A program made the translations under genes and the position numbers. A stretch of DNA of 64,000 bases from Thalassospira xianhensis MCCC 1A02616 (GTDB lineage: Bacteria > Pseudomonadota > Alphaproteobacteria > Rhodospirillales > Thalassospiraceae): positions 1-64,000 of the forward strand of contig NZ_JPWA01000009.1 of NCBI RefSeq assembly GCF_003326475.1. Direction: 5' to 3'. The stretch's first letter is position 1, and each line of letters begins with the position of its first letter. Positions 7,700-17,257 of the stretch are shown here, piece by piece. The notes beneath the pieces were generated by a model. The model was not told the origin of the DNA. It made no database searches and worked only from the letters and a program-made list of their open reading frames with translations.

Positions 7700-8470
7700 A
7701 TGATCGAAACGACGCCCTTTTCAAAAGTGAATTCAGTGAACAGCGTTACCGGCACCGCAACACCCCAACTGGCCAAAATTGCCTCACGCATTCTTGCAGG
7801 CAGTTTCCTGTTCGAGGACCTTGATCCCGAACTGCTCGCCCAACTTTCAAATCAGGCAAGCGTTCGACGGATGGATGACGGGGAATTGCTGTTTGAAAAG
7901 GGCTCTCCGGCAGACGGACTGTATGCTGTCGAAGCTGGAAAAATCCGTATTTCAACCGTTTCAGATACCGGCAAGGAAATTGTTCTGAACGTACTGGCAC
8001 CCGGCGCTGTATTTGGCGAAATCGCCCTTCTGGACGGCGAACCCCGCACAGCAACCGCGCGTGCCGTTGGTCCGACACGGCTTCTGTTCATTTCACGCGA
8101 CGATTTTTTTGAAATCTTTGATCGCGAAGCACCATTGCGCCGCCATATCACGGCACTTCTGTGTCGACGGTTGCGCTGGGTCAGCGACCTTCTGGAAGAC
8201 GCCAATTTCCTTGATCTGACCGGGCGACTGGTCAAGCGCCTTTTGTGGCTGGCTGAACGTCACGGCGGTCCCGACCCGGAAGGAATCCGTATCGCGCTCC
8301 CGCTTTCGCAACAGGAACTTGGCCTTATGCTGGGCGTAACACGCGAAGCGGTAAACAAAAAGCTGCGCGACCTTGAAAAACGCGATCTGATCACGCGCCG
8401 GGACGGTCGCCTGGTCATCCGTGACAGGGACGGCCTGAAAAACCTTCTTGCCGATGCAATCAAAAGCTGA
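7700..8470 (+). CDS. CRP/FNR family regulator, probable cAMP receptor
   Basis: A transcription factor of about 256 residues. An N-terminal cyclic-nucleotide domain carries the phosphate-binding cassette FGEIALLDGEPRTATARA, whose Arg-Thr pair matches the R-[ST] that contacts cAMP in CRP. The C-terminal Crp-type helix-turn-helix contains LSQQELGLMLGVTREAVNKKL. No iron-sulfur cysteines are present, so it is not an FNR-type oxygen sensor. The next gene is an adenylate cyclase that overlaps it, which supports cAMP as ligand. Neither the ATG at 7700 nor an in-frame ATG at 7652 has a good ribosome site, so the start is uncertain. Confidence 0.88.
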   Translation: MIETTPFSKVNSVNSVTGTATPQLAKIASRILAGSFLFEDLDPELLAQLSNQASVRRMDDGELLFEKGSPADGLYAVEAGKIRISTVSDTGKEIVLNVLAPGAVFGEIALLDGEPRTATARAVGPTRLLFISRDDFFEIFDREAPLRRHITALLCRRLRWVSDLLEDANFLDLTGRLVKRLLWLAERHGGPDPEGIRIALPLSQQELGLMLGVTREAVNKKLRDLEKRDLITRRDGRLVIRDRDGLKNLLADAIKS

Positions 8471-9830
8471 TCCTTCCCCCAGCTCCCTGTTTGACCGGTT
8501 GGTCGCCCGCGAAGAGCAGCGTGGCCTGATACTTGTTGCGTTTCTGCGCATCTGCATGCTCGCCTTTATCTTGCTGCTGTTTTCCAAACCGGATTCCCCG
8601 ACGGGCGAACTTTATTCTCTTCTGGAGGTTCTGGGCTGGTTCATCCCCGGGGTCCTGATCCAACTTTTTGTAGCTTTTAAGGGCAGAAACTGGCGCTGGC
8701 TTCTTTATGTTCTGGCCATCGTTGATGCAGTCCTGATCGTTTATGTATCGGTGGTTCCCGATCCTTTGAGCCCGCTAACCGATCATCCCGCATGGATGTA
8801 CAGCTTTGTCGTTCGTGATCGTGGCGTGGTGTTTTCCATGATCATGATGGCCTTGGTGATCATGACCTTTTCGCCGCGCCTGATCATCTGGTTCGGCTTC
8901 TGGCTGTTCATCGCCTGGAGCACCAGCATCGTTTGGTTGATGACGCGCCCGGGCGTCATCATCTCGCAGCATTTCGGGGATGACTGGGCACCAACCCAGG
9001 ATGAAATCATTACCACCTATAACCTGCCTGAATTCATCGATATTTCTGCTTTGGCAGAGCAGGTTGTGATTGTTGTTGTCTTTACACTGGCATGTGCGGT
9101 GATGGTTTCGCGGTTACGCGTTCTGATCAATCAGTTTGCCGCCGCCGAACGTGCACATGGCAATCTGGCCCGCTATTTCCCTGCGGCCCTTGCTGATCAA
9201 CTGGCAGATCGTGACGAGCCGATCCGGATCGGCGCAAGGCGCGAATGCGTTATCCTGTTTGCCGACATTATCGGTTTTTCCGGTTATGCGGAAAAACGCG
9301 ATCCGCAGGATGTCATGCGATTGCTAAACCAGTTTCACCAGATCATGACGACGCAAATCGGGGCCTATGGCGGCATTGTTGAAAAATATATCGGCGATGC
9401 GGTCATGGCGAGTTTTGGCGCATTTGACGATATGGATTGCCCGGCTGCAAATGCATTATCCGCAGCCCAATCAATGGTTTGCCATGTACGAGACTGGCAA
9501 AACAGTGATCTGGCGGACAGCACCACACCACTTCAGATCGGTATCGGCCTTAACTTCGGCCCGGCCGTTGTGGGCGATATAGGCGAAGGAGAAGCCGTCA
9601 CCCCAGCAGTCATCGGTGCCAGCGTCAATCTGGCGGCCCGTCTTGAACGCGCAACCAGAACGCTTGATACCGATATCATCATCAGTGACAGTTTTGCGCG
9701 AAAACTCCGGTCCGAAACATCTTCAGCAGGATCTGCTCTACTGCGAAGCTTCGCAAAACAGGATGCCATCCGCGTCAAAGGTTTCAGTCAACCGGTCACG
9801 GTTCATTTTCAACCCCGATCAGCCGCTTGA
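8454..9830 (+). CDS. Membrane-bound class III adenylate/guanylate cyclase
   Basis: About 458 residues. Some six hydrophobic helices (residues about 20-215) are followed by a class III cyclase catalytic domain (about 250-440). Both metal-binding aspartates are present (LFADIIGFS and KYIGDAVMASFG), as are the transition-state residues in GASVNLAARLE. It likely makes cAMP from ATP. The ATG at 8454 lies inside the end of the CRP-like gene (17-bp overlap), so the receptor and enzyme are translationally coupled. An in-frame TTG 6 bp upstream is a less likely start. The signal sensed by the membrane domain is unknown. Confidence 0.9.
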   Translation: MQSKADPSPSSLFDRLVAREEQRGLILVAFLRICMLAFILLLFSKPDSPTGELYSLLEVLGWFIPGVLIQLFVAFKGRNWRWLLYVLAIVDAVLIVYVSVVPDPLSPLTDHPAWMYSFVVRDRGVVFSMIMMALVIMTFSPRLIIWFGFWLFIAWSTSIVWLMTRPGVIISQHFGDDWAPTQDEIITTYNLPEFIDISALAEQVVIVVVFTLACAVMVSRLRVLINQFAAAERAHGNLARYFPAALADQLADRDEPIRIGARRECVILFADIIGFSGYAEKRDPQDVMRLLNQFHQIMTTQIGAYGGIVEKYIGDAVMASFGAFDDMDCPAANALSAAQSMVCHVRDWQNSDLADSTTPLQIGIGLNFGPAVVGDIGEGEAVTPAVIGASVNLAARLERATRTLDTDIIISDSFARKLRSETSSAGSALLRSFAKQDAIRVKGFSQPVTVHFQPRSAA

Positions 9831-9928
9831 AGAATTCGACCATTGGGATGTGCCAATCCCTTGAATTCTGGTGAAACCGGTCCAAAATGCCATTTACTCG
9901 TAAAAGCATCAGAATAAGGGAGGACGGT

Positions 9929-10417
9929 ATGGCGGATTCCGCAACACCGCAGTCACCAGAAGCGGGCAGCGTGCCGACTTCTGTTACAATCCGCACATTG
10001 TTCGGGGACAAGGAATTCTTGTGGGACAAGGCCATCTATTTCCCGACAGGGATCAAGGGCTTTCCTGATCACAACGTCTTTGCCCTTGCCAATTTCCCGG
10101 GAGAGGGCAATGGCACCTTTATCCTGATGCAAAGCCTGACTGAGCCGGAGCTGGCTTTTATCGTTGCGCCCTATAATATGGAAAGCAACAGCATTAAGCC
10201 TGAACATCTTGCACAGGCTTTCACCATTCATGGCATCAAGAAGGACGAAGGTGCCGTTTTGCTTATCGTCACCCTGCACAAGCCGGAAGACGGCGGCGAC
10301 ACCAGCATGTCCGTTAACTTGCGGGCACCAATCATCATCGATACATCCCGACAGGCCGCCTATCAGTATCTGCTGCCCGATGCATCCTATTCCTATCACC
10401 AGACACTGGGCGGATAA
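9929..10417 (+). CDS. fliW: Flagellar assembly factor FliW
   Basis: A 162-residue protein of the FliW family: IYFPTGIKGFPDHNVFAL, the LMQSLTEPELAFIV strand and VNLRAPIIIDTSRQAAYQ are typical. FliW binds flagellin and the translational regulator CsrA, relieving CsrA repression of flagellin. A N-terminal tail of about 25 residues precedes the conserved domain. Start at 9929 chosen for the AAGGGAGGA site just upstream. No flagellar gene and no csrA lie in the window, so it is separated from its usual partners. Confidence 0.85.
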   Translation: MADSATPQSPEAGSVPTSVTIRTLFGDKEFLWDKAIYFPTGIKGFPDHNVFALANFPGEGNGTFILMQSLTEPELAFIVAPYNMESNSIKPEHLAQAFTIHGIKKDEGAVLLIVTLHKPEDGGDTSMSVNLRAPIIIDTSRQAAYQYLLPDASYSYHQTLGG

Positions 10418-10436
10418 CTTTTCACCAGCCAATCGG

Positions 10437-10466
10437 GGAAGGACCTTTTGCGGTAATGGTCCTTCC
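10437..10466 (+). other. Hairpin between fliW and the DUF4139 gene
   Basis: GGAAGGACC and GGTCCTTCC form a perfect 9-bp stem around a 12-base loop, 20 bases after the fliW stop. There is no U run, so it is not a classical terminator; it could protect the fliW 3' end. Confidence 0.45.
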
Positions 10467-10554
10467 GAAACCTTCATACGTCCTTGATCCTGCCACTTTT
10501 TCGCGTAAAGCTCGTCCAAGAACAATACGCAACAAGCGACACAAGGGATTCGAG

Positions 10555-12030
10555 ATGTCATCAGAAATGCGCAACCGTTTTGCCATGGCCACGCTTCTTA
10601 GCGCGGCCCTTTTTGTTGGCCCGGTCATAGAACCGGCATCCGCACAGTCCGGCGACGAAAAAACCGAAGAAACCATCACGCTTTCTGGTGAAAACCGCAG
10701 CAAGATGCAGTTGACCGTGTATCCGGGCAACCTTGGCATGATCGCCGAACAGCGAAACGGCTCCATTCCCAAAGGTGTCAAAACGCTTCGGATCGAAGAT
10801 TTGCCGCAAACCATCATGGACGACACGTTCCTGATGGGCGCGCAGAAAGACGCAAACCTTGTCTGGCATTCGCTGCGCAACACGGCCAACGGTCCGGCAA
10901 CCATGTATCGTCTGCTGCAGGATCAGGTCGGTAAAACCATTACCATCCGGCGCAAGGATGACGAACTGGTCGAAGGTACGTTGCTATCGATTGACGGTGG
11001 CGCACTGGTTCGCACCCTTGATGGTATCGAACAGGTCCCTGTTGAGCAGATCATCATTTCCGACCTGCCCGGTAACTTCGCCACCAGTCCGGCAATAGAA
11101 GCCACCATCGGCTCGGATGCCGCACTTGATCACATCTCACTCGCCTACCTTCTGGGTGGCGTTTCATGGCAAACAGCCTATGTCGGACAATATGACAGTG
11201 CCCAGAATGTCCTTAACCTGTCGGCAATGGCACGTGTCACCAACCAGACCGGCACCGCGATCAACGATGCCCAACTGCGTCTGGTTGCCGGGGATCCCAA
11301 CCGGGTAACGCACACACCAATGGCGAAGGCGGCACGTGGTGAAATGATGATGTCTGCCATGGCCGATAGCGCACCGGGCGGCAGTGCACCGGATCGTGAA
11401 ACCATGGAAAACCTGCATGTTTACGGCCCGTTTGATGGGCTTTCGATGCGCAATGGCGATGTCGTTATGATGCCGCTGATCGCATCCCAGGCCCTGCCCG
11501 CAACCCGCAAGGTGATTTTTAATGGCAGCGCCAATCTTTACTATGCCGGTCAAAGCGACGTGTCTGAATTTGCCCGCCCGGACCTTGAAATCGAAATCGA
11601 GAATGATGGCGGGCCGGACGAAAAAAGCCCGTGGCCCGCTGGTACGGTACGTGTGTTTGGCCAATCTGAAAGTGGCGTGACCGGTTTCCTTGGTGAAGAC
11701 AATCTGTCTTTGACCCCGGTCGGACGCAAGGCGACCATTCGCCTTGGTCAGGCCAGCAACATTTCAGGCATCCGTAAAGTCACGGCGTTTGATCGCAAGG
11801 CACGACCGAACTTGCCCGATGAAATCACGGCAAACATGGAATGGTCGATCACCAATGGGGGCGAACGTACTGAAACCGTCACGATCCGCGAAAATGTTCC
11901 GGCCGACTGGATTGTGACCGGCGAAGATCACAAACATGCCAAACCGCAGCCGGACCTGATCGTCTGGACCATAGAGGTTCCTGCCGGTAAGGAAGTCAAT
12001 CTGAGCTGGTCGGTGAAAAGCACCCGCTAA
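10555..12030 (+). CDS. Secreted DUF4139-type protein of unknown function
   Basis: A 491-residue exported protein. The start at 10555 (AAGGGATTCGAG upstream) gives a Sec signal peptide ending near IEPASA-QS. The rest is beta-rich, with two blocks of beta strands resembling the DUF4139 family of periplasmic or outer-surface proteins (segments such as SWQTAYVGQYD and the late FNGSANLYYAG). Family members have no established enzymatic role that I know of. A Met-rich linker (residues about 260-280) separates the halves. It follows fliW by 137 bp but need not be co-transcribed. Confidence 0.7.
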   Translation: MSSEMRNRFAMATLLSAALFVGPVIEPASAQSGDEKTEETITLSGENRSKMQLTVYPGNLGMIAEQRNGSIPKGVKTLRIEDLPQTIMDDTFLMGAQKDANLVWHSLRNTANGPATMYRLLQDQVGKTITIRRKDDELVEGTLLSIDGGALVRTLDGIEQVPVEQIIISDLPGNFATSPAIEATIGSDAALDHISLAYLLGGVSWQTAYVGQYDSAQNVLNLSAMARVTNQTGTAINDAQLRLVAGDPNRVTHTPMAKAARGEMMMSAMADSAPGGSAPDRETMENLHVYGPFDGLSMRNGDVVMMPLIASQALPATRKVIFNGSANLYYAGQSDVSEFARPDLEIEIENDGGPDEKSPWPAGTVRVFGQSESGVTGFLGEDNLSLTPVGRKATIRLGQASNISGIRKVTAFDRKARPNLPDEITANMEWSITNGGERTETVTIRENVPADWIVTGEDHKHAKPQPDLIVWTIEVPAGKEVNLSWSVKSTR

Positions 12031-12050
12031 GTGCCAGGTAAGCCGAAGCA

Positions 12051-12662
12051 TTATCCGGTCTGATTGCTGTCATAAAACGCTTTAGCCAGCGGCAGCAACA
12101 GAACCGGATCGGGATTTTCGTCGGTTCTGCTGCACAGCTCGGTATAAAGACAGATCAGTTTCGCCAGCAGGATGAATGCCTGCTGGTTTTTCTTTCCGGC
12201 GAATATCGCAAGATTGCCAAGCGCCTCGGCGCAGGTTTCCCGTGCGATCCCGAACCGCCCGGCACCCCGCAATGCCAGAACAAGTGCGCCCTGCGAATAA
12301 CCAAGATCAAGGCGGGCGGATTCGCTTTGGCCCGATGGCATATTCGCCAACCGGTCACGGCGCAGTTCAACAGCCTGTCGGGCGGCATCAACCGCATCCG
12401 CCCATTGCTGTCCATCAATTTCAAGCGCCGCCCGATTATTCAGGCTATGGGCCAGCCCGGCACGCGCGGCATCCGGTGCCGTTTGCAGATGAGCGGCAAA
12501 CAGATGATCTGCCTCGTCAAATAGGGAAAGGGCCATCATCCGTTCGGATTTGTCGAGTGCGGTTGCCATTTCAAGATAAAGACGCGCCAACGTTAACGAG
12601 CCGGGCTCCGTCGTCTGCAGGAATGACAGACGCGGCAAATATCCGGCAAGTTTGTCCGACAT
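12051..12662 (-). CDS. Hypothetical protein, helical TPR-like
   Basis: A 203-residue predicted cytoplasmic protein, not recognised. It is almost wholly helical and alanine-rich, with repeating helix pairs (LARLYLEMATALDKSERM, LAHSLNNRAALE, GYSQGALVLALRGAGRFG) that recall tetratricopeptide repeats. The ATG at 12662 is preceded by AGGAAACAG. It converges on the DUF4139 gene and is divergent from the membrane-protein gene at 12845. Confidence 0.65.
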   Translation of the reverse strand: MSDKLAGYLPRLSFLQTTEPGSLTLARLYLEMATALDKSERMMALSLFDEADHLFAAHLQTAPDAARAGLAHSLNNRAALEIDGQQWADAVDAARQAVELRRDRLANMPSGQSESARLDLGYSQGALVLALRGAGRFGIARETCAEALGNLAIFAGKKNQQAFILLAKLICLYTELCSRTDENPDPVLLLPLAKAFYDSNQTG

Positions 12663-12844
12663 GTCTGTTTCCTGCTTTTGCCTGAATTCAGGGATCAAAG
12701 TGCGCCGGTTAACAGACGGACACGTACCCGTCTTGTGAAGCAGGGTCAAACGGGGATAAGCTGCAAACCGGCCAAGTGGCCATGCCCCTGCTCCGAACTT
12801 TCGCCCCCTTATCTGGTCCATTTTGTTTGAAACGACTGCCACCC

Positions 12845-13420
12845 ATGACCATGTCGACTGAAACCCTGCGCGCTCTTTACGGAACCTGGCGCATTGCACG
12901 TGGCGATGCCAAAGGCCTTGCCTTCTTTGACTATTCCATCGAGGCGTTCTGGCGCTCTTTCCTTGCCGCCTTTATCGTTTTTCCGGCCTTTGCGCTTTTG
13001 CGCTGGCATGATCTCGACACGGTTCCCGATGAATTCCCGGTCGGGCGTTACATGCTGGTGGAAACCATTGCCTATGTCATGAAATGGTTCGCCTTTCCGC
13101 TGCTGATGCTGCATGTCGCACCGATGATCGACCGGTCGAACCGTTACATCGCATTCATCACCGTTTATAACTGGTCAAGCGTGTTGCAAATGGGGGTCTA
13201 TTTGCTGGCGCTGTTTCTGGGCGCAATCTTTCCTATGCTCGGTGCGGGCGGCTTTGTGCTTGTCGCGGTTATCGCAATGCTGATTTACGGGGTTTATATC
13301 GCAAAGCTGACCCTTGTAGTTCCAACGATGACGGCAAGCGCGATTGTGGCGGCAGACTTCCTGCTGTCATTGACCATCACGACAATCGGCATTCGGCTCG
13401 CACTTGGCCAGCTATTCTGA
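12845..13420 (+). CDS. Hypothetical inner-membrane protein
   Basis: About 191 residues with four or five predicted membrane helices (starting at about 35, 78, 115, 140 and 165) and no motif I recognise. An initial soluble stretch contains YGTWRIARGDAKGLAFF. Possible starts are the ATG at 12845 or the one at 12851; neither has a strong ribosome site. It precedes the dehydrogenase gene by 44 bp and may be transcribed with it. Confidence 0.65.
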   Translation: MTMSTETLRALYGTWRIARGDAKGLAFFDYSIEAFWRSFLAAFIVFPAFALLRWHDLDTVPDEFPVGRYMLVETIAYVMKWFAFPLLMLHVAPMIDRSNRYIAFITVYNWSSVLQMGVYLLALFLGAIFPMLGAGGFVLVAVIAMLIYGVYIAKLTLVVPTMTASAIVAADFLLSLTITTIGIRLALGQLF

Positions 13421-13464
13421 CACAATCGGCAAATAAGCCAGCAAATTCAGGGAGAAAGATCAGA

Positions 13465-14421
13465 ATGAAACCGGTACTTGCCATCACAAGACGCCTGCCG
13501 GATGCCGTCGAAAAACGCGCACGCGAAAGTTATGATCTGCGCATGCAGGACGGCGATGACCCGTTGTCACGCGACCAGATCCTTGATCTGTGCAAGGACG
13601 CGAACGCCGCACTGGTTTCGGTCGGCGATCCGATTGATGCAGCCTTCTTTGCAGCCCTGCCCCAAAAGGTTGGCATCGTTGCCACCTTTTCCGTTGGCAC
13701 CGACCATATTGATCTGGCCGCGGCCAAGGCCAACGGTTTCGTCATCGGCAATACGCCCGGGGTTCTGACCGATGCAACGGCTGATATTGCGTGGCTTCTT
13801 ATTCTGGGTGCTGCCCGCCGCGCCAGCGAAGGCGAGGCCGAGGTCCGCAATGCGACCTGGTCAAGCTGGCGTCCTACCCATCTGATGGGCACACAGGTTA
13901 CCGGCAAGAAACTGGGCATTATCGGCATGGGCCGGATTGGACAGGCTGTCGCCAAACGTGCGCGTGGTTTTGATATGGAAGTCCATTATTTCAACCGTCG
14001 CCGCCTGCCCGAAGATCAGGAGTTTGGCGCGACCTATCATGCATCCATCGATGACCTTCTGCCCCATTGCGATTTCCTGTCGCTGCATTGCCCGTCAACA
14101 CCGGAAACACGCGGTATGGTCAATCGCAATTTTATCGCCAAGCTGCCAGATGGAGCGATCATTGTGAATACGGCACGCGGTGATATCGTCAATGACAAGG
14201 ATCTGATCGCGGCACTCAAATCCCGAAAGCTGACCGCAGCGGGATTGGATGTCTTTGCCGGGGAGCCGAATATCGAACCGGCCTATCGCGGTCTGCCCAA
14301 TACGTTCCTGTTGCCCCATCTGGGGTCGGCAACGGTGGAAACCCGCAATGCCATGGGGTTCAGAGCCCTTGATAACATCGATGCTTTCATTCAGGGCAAG
14401 GAAGTGCCGTTCAGGGTTTGA
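13465..14421 (+). CDS. D-isomer 2-hydroxyacid dehydrogenase (glyoxylate/hydroxypyruvate reductase type)
   Basis: A 318-residue NAD(P)-dependent enzyme that reduces 2-oxoacids such as glyoxylate or hydroxypyruvate. The dinucleotide motif is GMGRIG, followed by NRRR at the end of the second strand, which favours NADPH. The catalytic triad is visible as Arg in NTARGD, Glu in AGEP and His in LPHLGSA. VGTDHIDL near residue 80 is the substrate-side signature. A GGGAGAAAG site precedes the ATG, and a strong terminator follows. The precise substrate is not determined by sequence. Confidence 0.9.
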   Translation: MKPVLAITRRLPDAVEKRARESYDLRMQDGDDPLSRDQILDLCKDANAALVSVGDPIDAAFFAALPQKVGIVATFSVGTDHIDLAAAKANGFVIGNTPGVLTDATADIAWLLILGAARRASEGEAEVRNATWSSWRPTHLMGTQVTGKKLGIIGMGRIGQAVAKRARGFDMEVHYFNRRRLPEDQEFGATYHASIDDLLPHCDFLSLHCPSTPETRGMVNRNFIAKLPDGAIIVNTARGDIVNDKDLIAALKSRKLTAAGLDVFAGEPNIEPAYRGLPNTFLLPHLGSATVETRNAMGFRALDNIDAFIQGKEVPFRV

Positions 14422-14446
14422 TGATTGTTGGTATATCCAGAATGCG

Positions 14447-14473
14447 AAAGGCGCCCGGTGGGGCGCCTTTTTT
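14447..14473 (+). terminator. Intrinsic terminator
   Basis: GGCGCCC, loop GGTG, GGGCGCC and six T residues, 25 bases after the dehydrogenase stop codon. It abuts the stop codon of the convergent PAS kinase gene; the AAAG on the left side allows weak action on the other strand as well. Confidence 0.9.
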
Positions 14474-17061
14474 CATTCCAGATCGCTTTCCTCACCCGCG
14501 GGCAGGATACAGGAAATTTCATGACCATCCCGGCTGACCTTGACCCGACCACCGTGGATTTCGACCACTGCGCGCACCATTGCCATGCCAAGCGCACGCC
14601 GCGCAGATGGCGATTCGCCCTCGCGCAGTCCTTCGAACAGCATCGGTTGCGGCGCTTCGTCCGACAGTGAAATGCTGATATCGATATCCTCGCCCCGACG
14701 ACGAGCAACCACGGAAACCTCACTGCCTTCGGGGGCGGTACGCAGGACGTTGGTCACCAGAATGAACAACGCCTGTTTAAGGCGGCGTTCATCAGCAATC
14801 ATCCAGCCGATATTGCGCGAACAGTAAAGGCGTAGCGAAACGTTAAGTTCCGCCAGGCGCGCCCGTGTCAGCGCTTCAAGGGAGCGTAACAAACGCCTTG
14901 GATCGACCGTATCAAGTTCAAGCGCGACCTGCCCGGATCCTAGGGTTGCCAAGTCCCGCATGTCATCGACAAGTGCCAGCATGCTTTGGGCTTCGGCCCG
15001 GATGGTTTCAACCGACTGCGCGACATTGCCCTGTAAATGCGGAATAAGGCGATCTGCCTCGCCATTGATATGATCAAGCGGCCGGGTTAGTTCGCGCGAT
15101 ACGGTCGAAATGAAGTCGGACTTCATCTGATCGGCGGTCCGCAAGGCTTCGTTGCGTTCACGCAGCGCCCGTTCGACCCGGATCGTGTCGGTCACATCGA
15201 TATAGGACATCATCACCGCCCCGTCAGGCAGCGGTACGATGGCAAAATCGATGATACTGTTATCTGCACGTTCAATACGGCCGCTCATGGGTTCATGATT
15301 GGTGATACGCGCAACCATTCGGCTTTTGAATTTGTCCCAGTCTTCGCGATCATGCCAGTATTCGCGGGCTTCCTCGACCACTTCGCTGATATGGGGCGCA
15401 CCCGAAAGGAAGCTGTCTTCAAGCCCCCAGACATCAGCAAAGCCATGGTTATAAAGCCGCAGCCTTCCATCGCCGCTGATCACGCCAACCGCTTCATGCA
15501 GGTTTTCAAGCGTCTCGCGCTGTACTGCTATCAACGTGTTGTAACTGCTTTCGAGGACCAGCTTGTCGGTCACATCCTCGTAGGCGAACATCAGCCCGCC
15601 AAACGGGTGAGGCGAAATAAAGCGCCGCAACGTCATGCCGTTTGGCAGATGCATCAAATCTTCTTCTGGCTTGAGAAGATCGGTAAAGCGCTGGTTTTCG
15701 ATATTGCGGAACTGCGTAAAGTCGGTGACTTCAGGCAATTTTCGTTCATCGCGCATCCGACGTAGAACATCGTCAAGCGACGGCTCTGCCCACAGCCAGT
15801 CCTCGTCCATATCCCAAAGCTTGGTGAAAGCGGTGTTAAAGAATATAAGCCGCTTGTCGCCGCCGTAAATCGCAATCGCGGTTCCAAGGTTTTCCAGAAC
15901 TTCGGCATGGGCGCGAATATGGCGCGACAGGTCTGATTGCAGTTCCTCGATTGCGGTGCAATCAATCGCAAAGCCAATCAGACCGTCAAGGTCTTCGGGC
16001 GTTTGTGACGGACATTCGGTAATCCGCAAAAGCTTGCGGTCGCCCTTAATCACAATGTGATAATCGCGTGTCATGGTTTCGCTGTTGCGCAATGCCGATG
16101 CTGCAAGCGATTTGCCGTGATCGGGGATCACGCCCGTGCCAAGCTCCGCCTGTTTGGCAAGCGCATCACTGACTGTCGGAAGCTCCACTGCCGCCGCATA
16201 GGCCGCATTGCAATCAATCAGGCGCAAATCGCCATCACGCCGCCACACCGGGAAAGGCAGACTGTCGATCAAAAGCCGTAGCCCGCTAACCTCGTGCTTA
16301 AGGGCTGTAAAATCACCAAACTGGCTTTCACGTTCGCGGGTATGGCGGGTTTCATCGCGGAACCACAACGCATGGGCCAGAACCGGCGAATTGCGGTCCT
16401 TGCGGGCCATTGCCCCGGTAACGTGGAACTTGCGTTCATCAACCGCAGTCACCCAAAGCTCAAACCGCTCATGGGTGGATTTCAGGTTTCGGACACGCTC
16501 CTTGAGTGCTCTCGCGTCATCATCACGCAACTGGTCAAGCACATCGGGAAAACGCCCATCCTTGCCAAGCTGGAACGCACGTTTAAGCGACGGGCTTGCC
16601 CCCTCGGCAAAACCGGCCTGGCTCCAGTAATAAACCGGGTCGGGCCCGGCAAAGAACAGATGGGTAAATTGTTCGGTTGAATCCGCAAGTTCGGACTCGT
16701 GATCTTCCGCCTCTTCAAGATGGCGGCGCATGCGCAACGATAAACGCCATCCGATTCCCCCCGCGATCGCCGCCCCGCCAATCGCGGCCAAGCCGACAAC
16801 AAGCCAGTCCCGGTCACTCAGATCCGCGAGACCGCCAAATATCGATGTGCCAGCAGGTTGCGTCGCCGCATCGGGTAGGGCATCAGCAGCACTGCCAACA
16901 CGGAACTTTTCCTGCGCATGCAGGTCGGCTGCGATGAAAAGCGACGTAAGGCCATAGCATCCCCACTGCCACAGTCTGGACAAACCAAACCTGTTTGATC
17001 CCCCCTTGCGGGAACCAATTGGTTCTTTCCCCTTTTGATGGTCGGATGCAGCCCGTGTCAC
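14473..17061 (-). CDS. Multi-PAS histidine-kinase-like protein with degenerate H-box
   Basis: 862 residues from a GTG start (an in-frame TTG at 16980 would give a cleaner signal peptide ending LHA-Q). Order: signal or first helix (about 30-50), membrane helix (about 85-108), three or four PAS-like domains (about 125-640) and a kinase core (640-855). The H-box reads STVSRELTRPL: Arg656 (codon CGC at 15096-15094) replaces the phosphoacceptor His. The N-box Asn is kept in LVTNVLRTAPEG, the G1 box lacks DxGxG (ISLSDEAPQP), and the G2-like segment ALGMAMVRAVVEIHGG is fair. It is therefore probably a pseudokinase or allosteric sensor, compare DivL. No response regulator adjoins it. Confidence 0.85.
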   Translation of the reverse strand: MTRAASDHQKGKEPIGSRKGGSNRFGLSRLWQWGCYGLTSLFIAADLHAQEKFRVGSAADALPDAATQPAGTSIFGGLADLSDRDWLVVGLAAIGGAAIAGGIGWRLSLRMRRHLEEAEDHESELADSTEQFTHLFFAGPDPVYYWSQAGFAEGASPSLKRAFQLGKDGRFPDVLDQLRDDDARALKERVRNLKSTHERFELWVTAVDERKFHVTGAMARKDRNSPVLAHALWFRDETRHTRERESQFGDFTALKHEVSGLRLLIDSLPFPVWRRDGDLRLIDCNAAYAAAVELPTVSDALAKQAELGTGVIPDHGKSLAASALRNSETMTRDYHIVIKGDRKLLRITECPSQTPEDLDGLIGFAIDCTAIEELQSDLSRHIRAHAEVLENLGTAIAIYGGDKRLIFFNTAFTKLWDMDEDWLWAEPSLDDVLRRMRDERKLPEVTDFTQFRNIENQRFTDLLKPEEDLMHLPNGMTLRRFISPHPFGGLMFAYEDVTDKLVLESSYNTLIAVQRETLENLHEAVGVISGDGRLRLYNHGFADVWGLEDSFLSGAPHISEVVEEAREYWHDREDWDKFKSRMVARITNHEPMSGRIERADNSIIDFAIVPLPDGAVMMSYIDVTDTIRVERALRERNEALRTADQMKSDFISTVSRELTRPLDHINGEADRLIPHLQGNVAQSVETIRAEAQSMLALVDDMRDLATLGSGQVALELDTVDPRRLLRSLEALTRARLAELNVSLRLYCSRNIGWMIADERRLKQALFILVTNVLRTAPEGSEVSVVARRRGEDIDISISLSDEAPQPMLFEGLREGESPSARRALGMAMVRAVVEIHGGRVKVSRDGHEISCILPAGEESDLE

Positions 17062-17257
17062 GTGTTGTTAACCGTTTGTGTTTATGAGCTATTATTATGG
17101 TGAAAACGTCTGGCTTTTACCACTGTTTCACGACGTTTTCCCAATACCCGGTCGAACGCCCGTGATCGCAGGAAAATCCGCGATGACATATACCCCAAAT
17201 CGGGCTATGTCTGCGCTATTGTCGAAACAACAGCTATAACGATCTCGTCATTTCAAA

